A stretch of 64,000 nucleotides of DNA from Paenibacillus sp. EZ-K15. Lineage in GTDB: Bacteria > Bacillota > Bacilli > Paenibacillales > Paenibacillaceae. Below are positions 62,347 to 64,000 of this stretch, piece after piece. The stretch's first letter is position 1; the number at the start of each line of letters is the position of its first letter. Location of the stretch: positions 62,001 to 126,000 of the forward strand of contig NZ_PDHM01000020.1 of assembly GCF_002573715.1 (NCBI RefSeq). The letters are read 5' to 3'. The translations under genes were made by a program, and so were the position numbers. A model generated the notes under the pieces. That model searched no databases, was not told the DNA's origin, and was given only the letters and a program-made list of their open reading frames with translations.

Positions 62347-62538
62347 ATGACGTTACGTCATAAACAAATTGGCGCTGCACTGGGATTGCTAACCGGAACA
62401 ACCATGGGAAGCGGTATTGGATTCCTGCTCGGCTGGCACTCCTTTAATCTGATCGTCTTGGTGGCCCTCTTCGGCTTATTCGGAGTTGCGGCTGGTCTTT
62501 GGCTAGGCTCCCGAATGATATTCAAAGAGCTCCCTTAA
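62347..62538 (+). CDS. Small two-helix membrane protein (63 aa)
   Basis: MTLRHKQIGAALGLLTGTTMGSGIGFLLGW...LIVLVALFGLFGVAAGLWLGSRMIFKELP: two Gly-rich hydrophobic helices with a short loop. The GAGGTGACC ribosome site suits the ATG; a GTG 12 bases upstream lies within it. No family recognised. Confidence 0.68.
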   Translation: MTLRHKQIGAALGLLTGTTMGSGIGFLLGWHSFNLIVLVALFGLFGVAAGLWLGSRMIFKELP

Positions 62539-62594
62539 TGAACGATATGATATTCATCGTTCTGCCTGTTCCTCGCTGGAATGGAGACATAACC

Positions 62595-62626
62595 AAAGAA
62601 GACCGGAAGGTTCCGGGCTTCTTTGT
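62595..62626 (+). terminator. Possible terminator after the small membrane gene
   Basis: AAAGAAG-A-CCGGAA / TTCCGG-G-CTTCTTT with a two-base loop; short T-rich tail. Confidence 0.55.
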
Positions 62627-63363
62627 TATGCATTGTTATGGGCCCTTGTATTAACAACATACAATGGTCCAGACACAGCGCCTACGTTCTTTGGAGCTTC
62701 AACAGCTTCATCGGTGATAGCTCCCGTGGCAGGGCTGCCAATGGTCGTATCCGGTATATCCTGGTCGCTCCAGGTTTTACCTCCGTCTTCGGTTTTGGCT
62801 TGACCGCTGAATCCCGTTTCAGGCGAGATAAAGTGGAGAAATCCGGCATTCGGCGTGCTTCCAATCCGAATCCACGTCTCCCCGCCATCCGTGGTGCGAT
62901 ACAGATCGTTGTTCTCCATCACGGTCCAGGCCTGCTTGCCATTCAGCGCAAAGATTTGGCGTACCGTGCCTTTCGGCTGAGCCTGAACCTCCCATTCCGT
63001 ACCACCGTTATCACTAAAAGCAATCCAGCCTTCTCCGCCAATCCAGCCCGAGCTATGATTAATGAGCCGAACCGCCGTCACATCCGCTAAATCGACATCG
63101 AGTTCAGCAGCCTGATGATCGGGCGATACGCCCGTATCCTGTACTGGAACGGCACTGCTTCCCGCGGTGTCATCACCCCCACCTGAAGCTGAGCCGGAAG
63201 GGGGCTCTGTCTCCGGAGTATCCTCACTCGAAGAAATCACCGGTTGCTCAGGTACCGGATGCTCAGCCACATTCCCCCCATCCGTTGGTTGGCATCCAAC
63301 AGACAAACTTACAACAACGAGCATCGACAACATAAAGCTGAACCTTATTCGAGGTTTTATCAC
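62626..63363 (-). CDS. BNR/YCF48-like repeat lipoprotein
   Basis: 245 aa. Lipoprotein signal with lipobox SLSVGC (Cys24), then a Ser/Glu/Pro-rich linker (30-75) and beta-propeller-type repeats: SDNGGTEWEV, TTDGGETWIRI and TEDGGKTWSDQ. Only three BNR repeats are present, so this may be a partial propeller. GTG start after AAGGGGTG. Role on the cell surface unknown. Confidence 0.78.
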   Translation of the reverse strand: MIKPRIRFSFMLSMLVVVSLSVGCQPTDGGNVAEHPVPEQPVISSSEDTPETEPPSGSASGGGDDTAGSSAVPVQDTGVSPDHQAAELDVDLADVTAVRLINHSSGWIGGEGWIAFSDNGGTEWEVQAQPKGTVRQIFALNGKQAWTVMENNDLYRTTDGGETWIRIGSTPNAGFLHFISPETGFSGQAKTEDGGKTWSDQDIPDTTIGSPATGAITDEAVEAPKNVGAVSGPLYVVNTRAHNNA

Positions 63364-63509
63364 AGAATCACACCCCTTGTATTCAAAATTACAAGCCCTT
63401 AACTTCCGCTTACAGGCCTTTTATTATAAACCCAACTCCATTGAATTCACCTTAAAGCTGCACGGTTCCTCCTGTTTAGTATAACGCGAGTTCTGCATGA
63501 AGAGGAACG

Positions 63510-63555
63510 AAAAAAGGCTGTTCTTCAAGTTAAATTCCCACTTGAAAAACAGCTT
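63510..63555 (-). terminator. Terminator on the minus strand
   Basis: GCTGTTTTTCAAGT / ACTTGAAGAACAGC followed by TTTTTT on the minus strand. It ends transcription from the glutamine amidotransferase-like gene and the tRNA-like fragment. Confidence 0.8.
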
Positions 63556-63566
63556 TGCTTCATCGA

Positions 63567-63636
63567 TGCGGTCGAGAGGATTCGAACCTCCACGGGAGTT
63601 AGCCTGCTGGCATCGAGCCAGCAGACGCCTGTTTTG
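63567..63636 (-). other. tRNA-like 3' fragment (possible pseudo-tRNA)
   Basis: The minus strand contains a T arm GGAGG-TTCGAAT-CCTCT followed by CGACCGC-A, as in an acceptor 3' strand. Upstream is a strong hairpin GCTGG-CTCGATG-CCAGC that could be an anticodon arm (CGA, Ser) or a variable arm. The matching acceptor 5' strand GCGGTCG and a D arm are absent, and no CCA is encoded. It lies 25 bases downstream of the next gene's stop. Best read as a remnant; not a functional tRNA on this evidence. Confidence 0.45.
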
Positions 63637-63661
63637 GCATTTGAGAATGTTTAATGCTCCA

Positions 63662-64000
63662 TTAGTTCAAATACTTGATAAGCTTGGACCAAAAGGCTGA
63701 ATAGTGCTCCCAGTTCATAAACTCCAACGATCCCCAGTGCGGCGAACAATCGCTTGCAAAGGCTGCCGTCTTGCCGGCTCCGTAGGTTCCAACCGTCAGA
63801 ATGGCATCGCCTTCATGGCTTAGCAATTCCTCTGCCCCCGGCTTGGCCGACAGTTTATTATAACCCAGCAGCCTAGGCCATTCTCCCAAATCATTTACCA
63901 GTGGATGCGGCTGCGATACGACAGGCGAGAAGCCGCTCGGCATCTCTACCCGATCATCTTTGTCCATCATGACTACCGGCAGCACATCGGCCAATATCGT
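63662..64000 (-). CDS. Glutamine amidotransferase-like protein (DUF1355/GATase1-like), N-terminus off the window
   Basis: About 112 C-terminal residues. TILADVLPVVMMDKDDRVEMPSGF, QPHPLVNDLGEWPRLLGYN, AILTVGTYGAGKTAAFASDCSPHWGS and FMNWEHYSAFWSKLI match the C-terminal half of putative cytoplasmic glutamine amidotransferases of this group. The nucleophile region lies beyond the right edge. Confidence 0.8.
   Translation of the reverse strand, partial: TILADVLPVVMMDKDDRVEMPSGFSPVVSQPHPLVNDLGEWPRLLGYNKLSAKPGAEELLSHEGDAILTVGTYGAGKTAAFASDCSPHWGSLEFMNWEHYSAFWSKLIKYLN

Noticed and set aside
63567..63636. Functional tRNA-Ser(CGA)
   Set aside because: No acceptor 5' strand or D arm could be found, base 37 would be T, and no CCA is encoded.
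1..64000. CRISPR array or tandem-repeat system
   Set aside because: No regularly spaced direct repeats were seen; the only repetitive coding stretch is the RGG-like helicase tail.

Overview
The window looks like a chromosomal segment of a Paenibacillus-type Gram-positive bacterium (Bacillales, mid-GC). Support for this comes from strong AGGAGG-type ribosome sites with frequent GTG/TTG starts, Firmicutes-specific families (YitT, YugP, YtxH, YtpB, a YjcZ-like spore peptide, DUF1450, RelQ, bacterial NOS, CimA), GlnR/TnrA-type operators and a Firmicutes-style 6S RNA. No rRNA, intact tRNA, CRISPR array or prophage was seen. Most of it is housekeeping DNA; only the last ~6 kb looks accessory.

Layout. 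1-6.4 kb: an rRNA methyltransferase running off the left edge, a thioredoxin/PCYCGC lipoprotein pair, DUF309-RelQ, pyrD, an L,D-transpeptidase and a ferredoxin. 6.5-13.7 kb: DNA polymerase IV, an MBL hydrolase, citramalate synthase, a ResA-like oxidoreductase, a JAMM peptidase, and a DUF294/DEDDh-exonuclease pair. 13.7-16.7 kb: ammonium transporter with two perfect GlnR/TnrA boxes flanking its promoter, a MerR regulator and YugP. 16.8-24.3 kb: GltC-like LysR regulator, rhomboid, thiol peroxidase, DUF1499 protein, 6S RNA, YesL, a spore peptide, a CshA-like helicase, YitT. 24.6-35.6 kb: glycoside hydrolase-like protein, MATE pump, phosphofructokinase with the YtpB terpene synthase upstream, MFS, cold-shock protein, PepF, LapA-domain protein, M42 peptidase. 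35.8-43.6 kb: ABC-F protein, a capA-GDPD-FAH-DUF92 run, hemE-hemH. 43.8-58.1 kb: MFS, O-methyltransferase, THUMP RNA methyltransferase, LTA synthase-like enzyme, serine hydrolase, small proteins, LysM-M14 peptidase, glutamate racemase, nitric oxide synthase, YtxH/DUF948, HepT-like and Dabb proteins.

The most unusual locus is 58.3-61.3 kb. On the minus strand a good promoter leads into a guanine-class purine riboswitch. Its terminator competes directly with the aptamer, which suggests an ON switch. The controlled gene is a COG2509-type FAD-dependent oxidoreductase that is destroyed here: an intact-looking IS200/IS605-family element (TnpA, TnpB, probable omega RNA) sits after about 74 codons, a middle segment is missing and the 3' part carries a frameshift. 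The right edge holds a tandem-HTH protein, a BNR-repeat lipoprotein, a tRNA-like 3' fragment and the end of a glutamine amidotransferase-like gene.

Themes: nitrogen control (amt operators, GltC-like regulator), redox and sulfur chemistry (thioredoxin-like proteins, ferredoxin, an A-type carrier fold with His instead of Cys, Tpx, NOS), envelope maintenance (L,D-transpeptidase, LTA synthase, M14 endopeptidase, racemase), and purine sensing through RelQ and the riboswitch. All calls come from reading the sequence; no database search was run.
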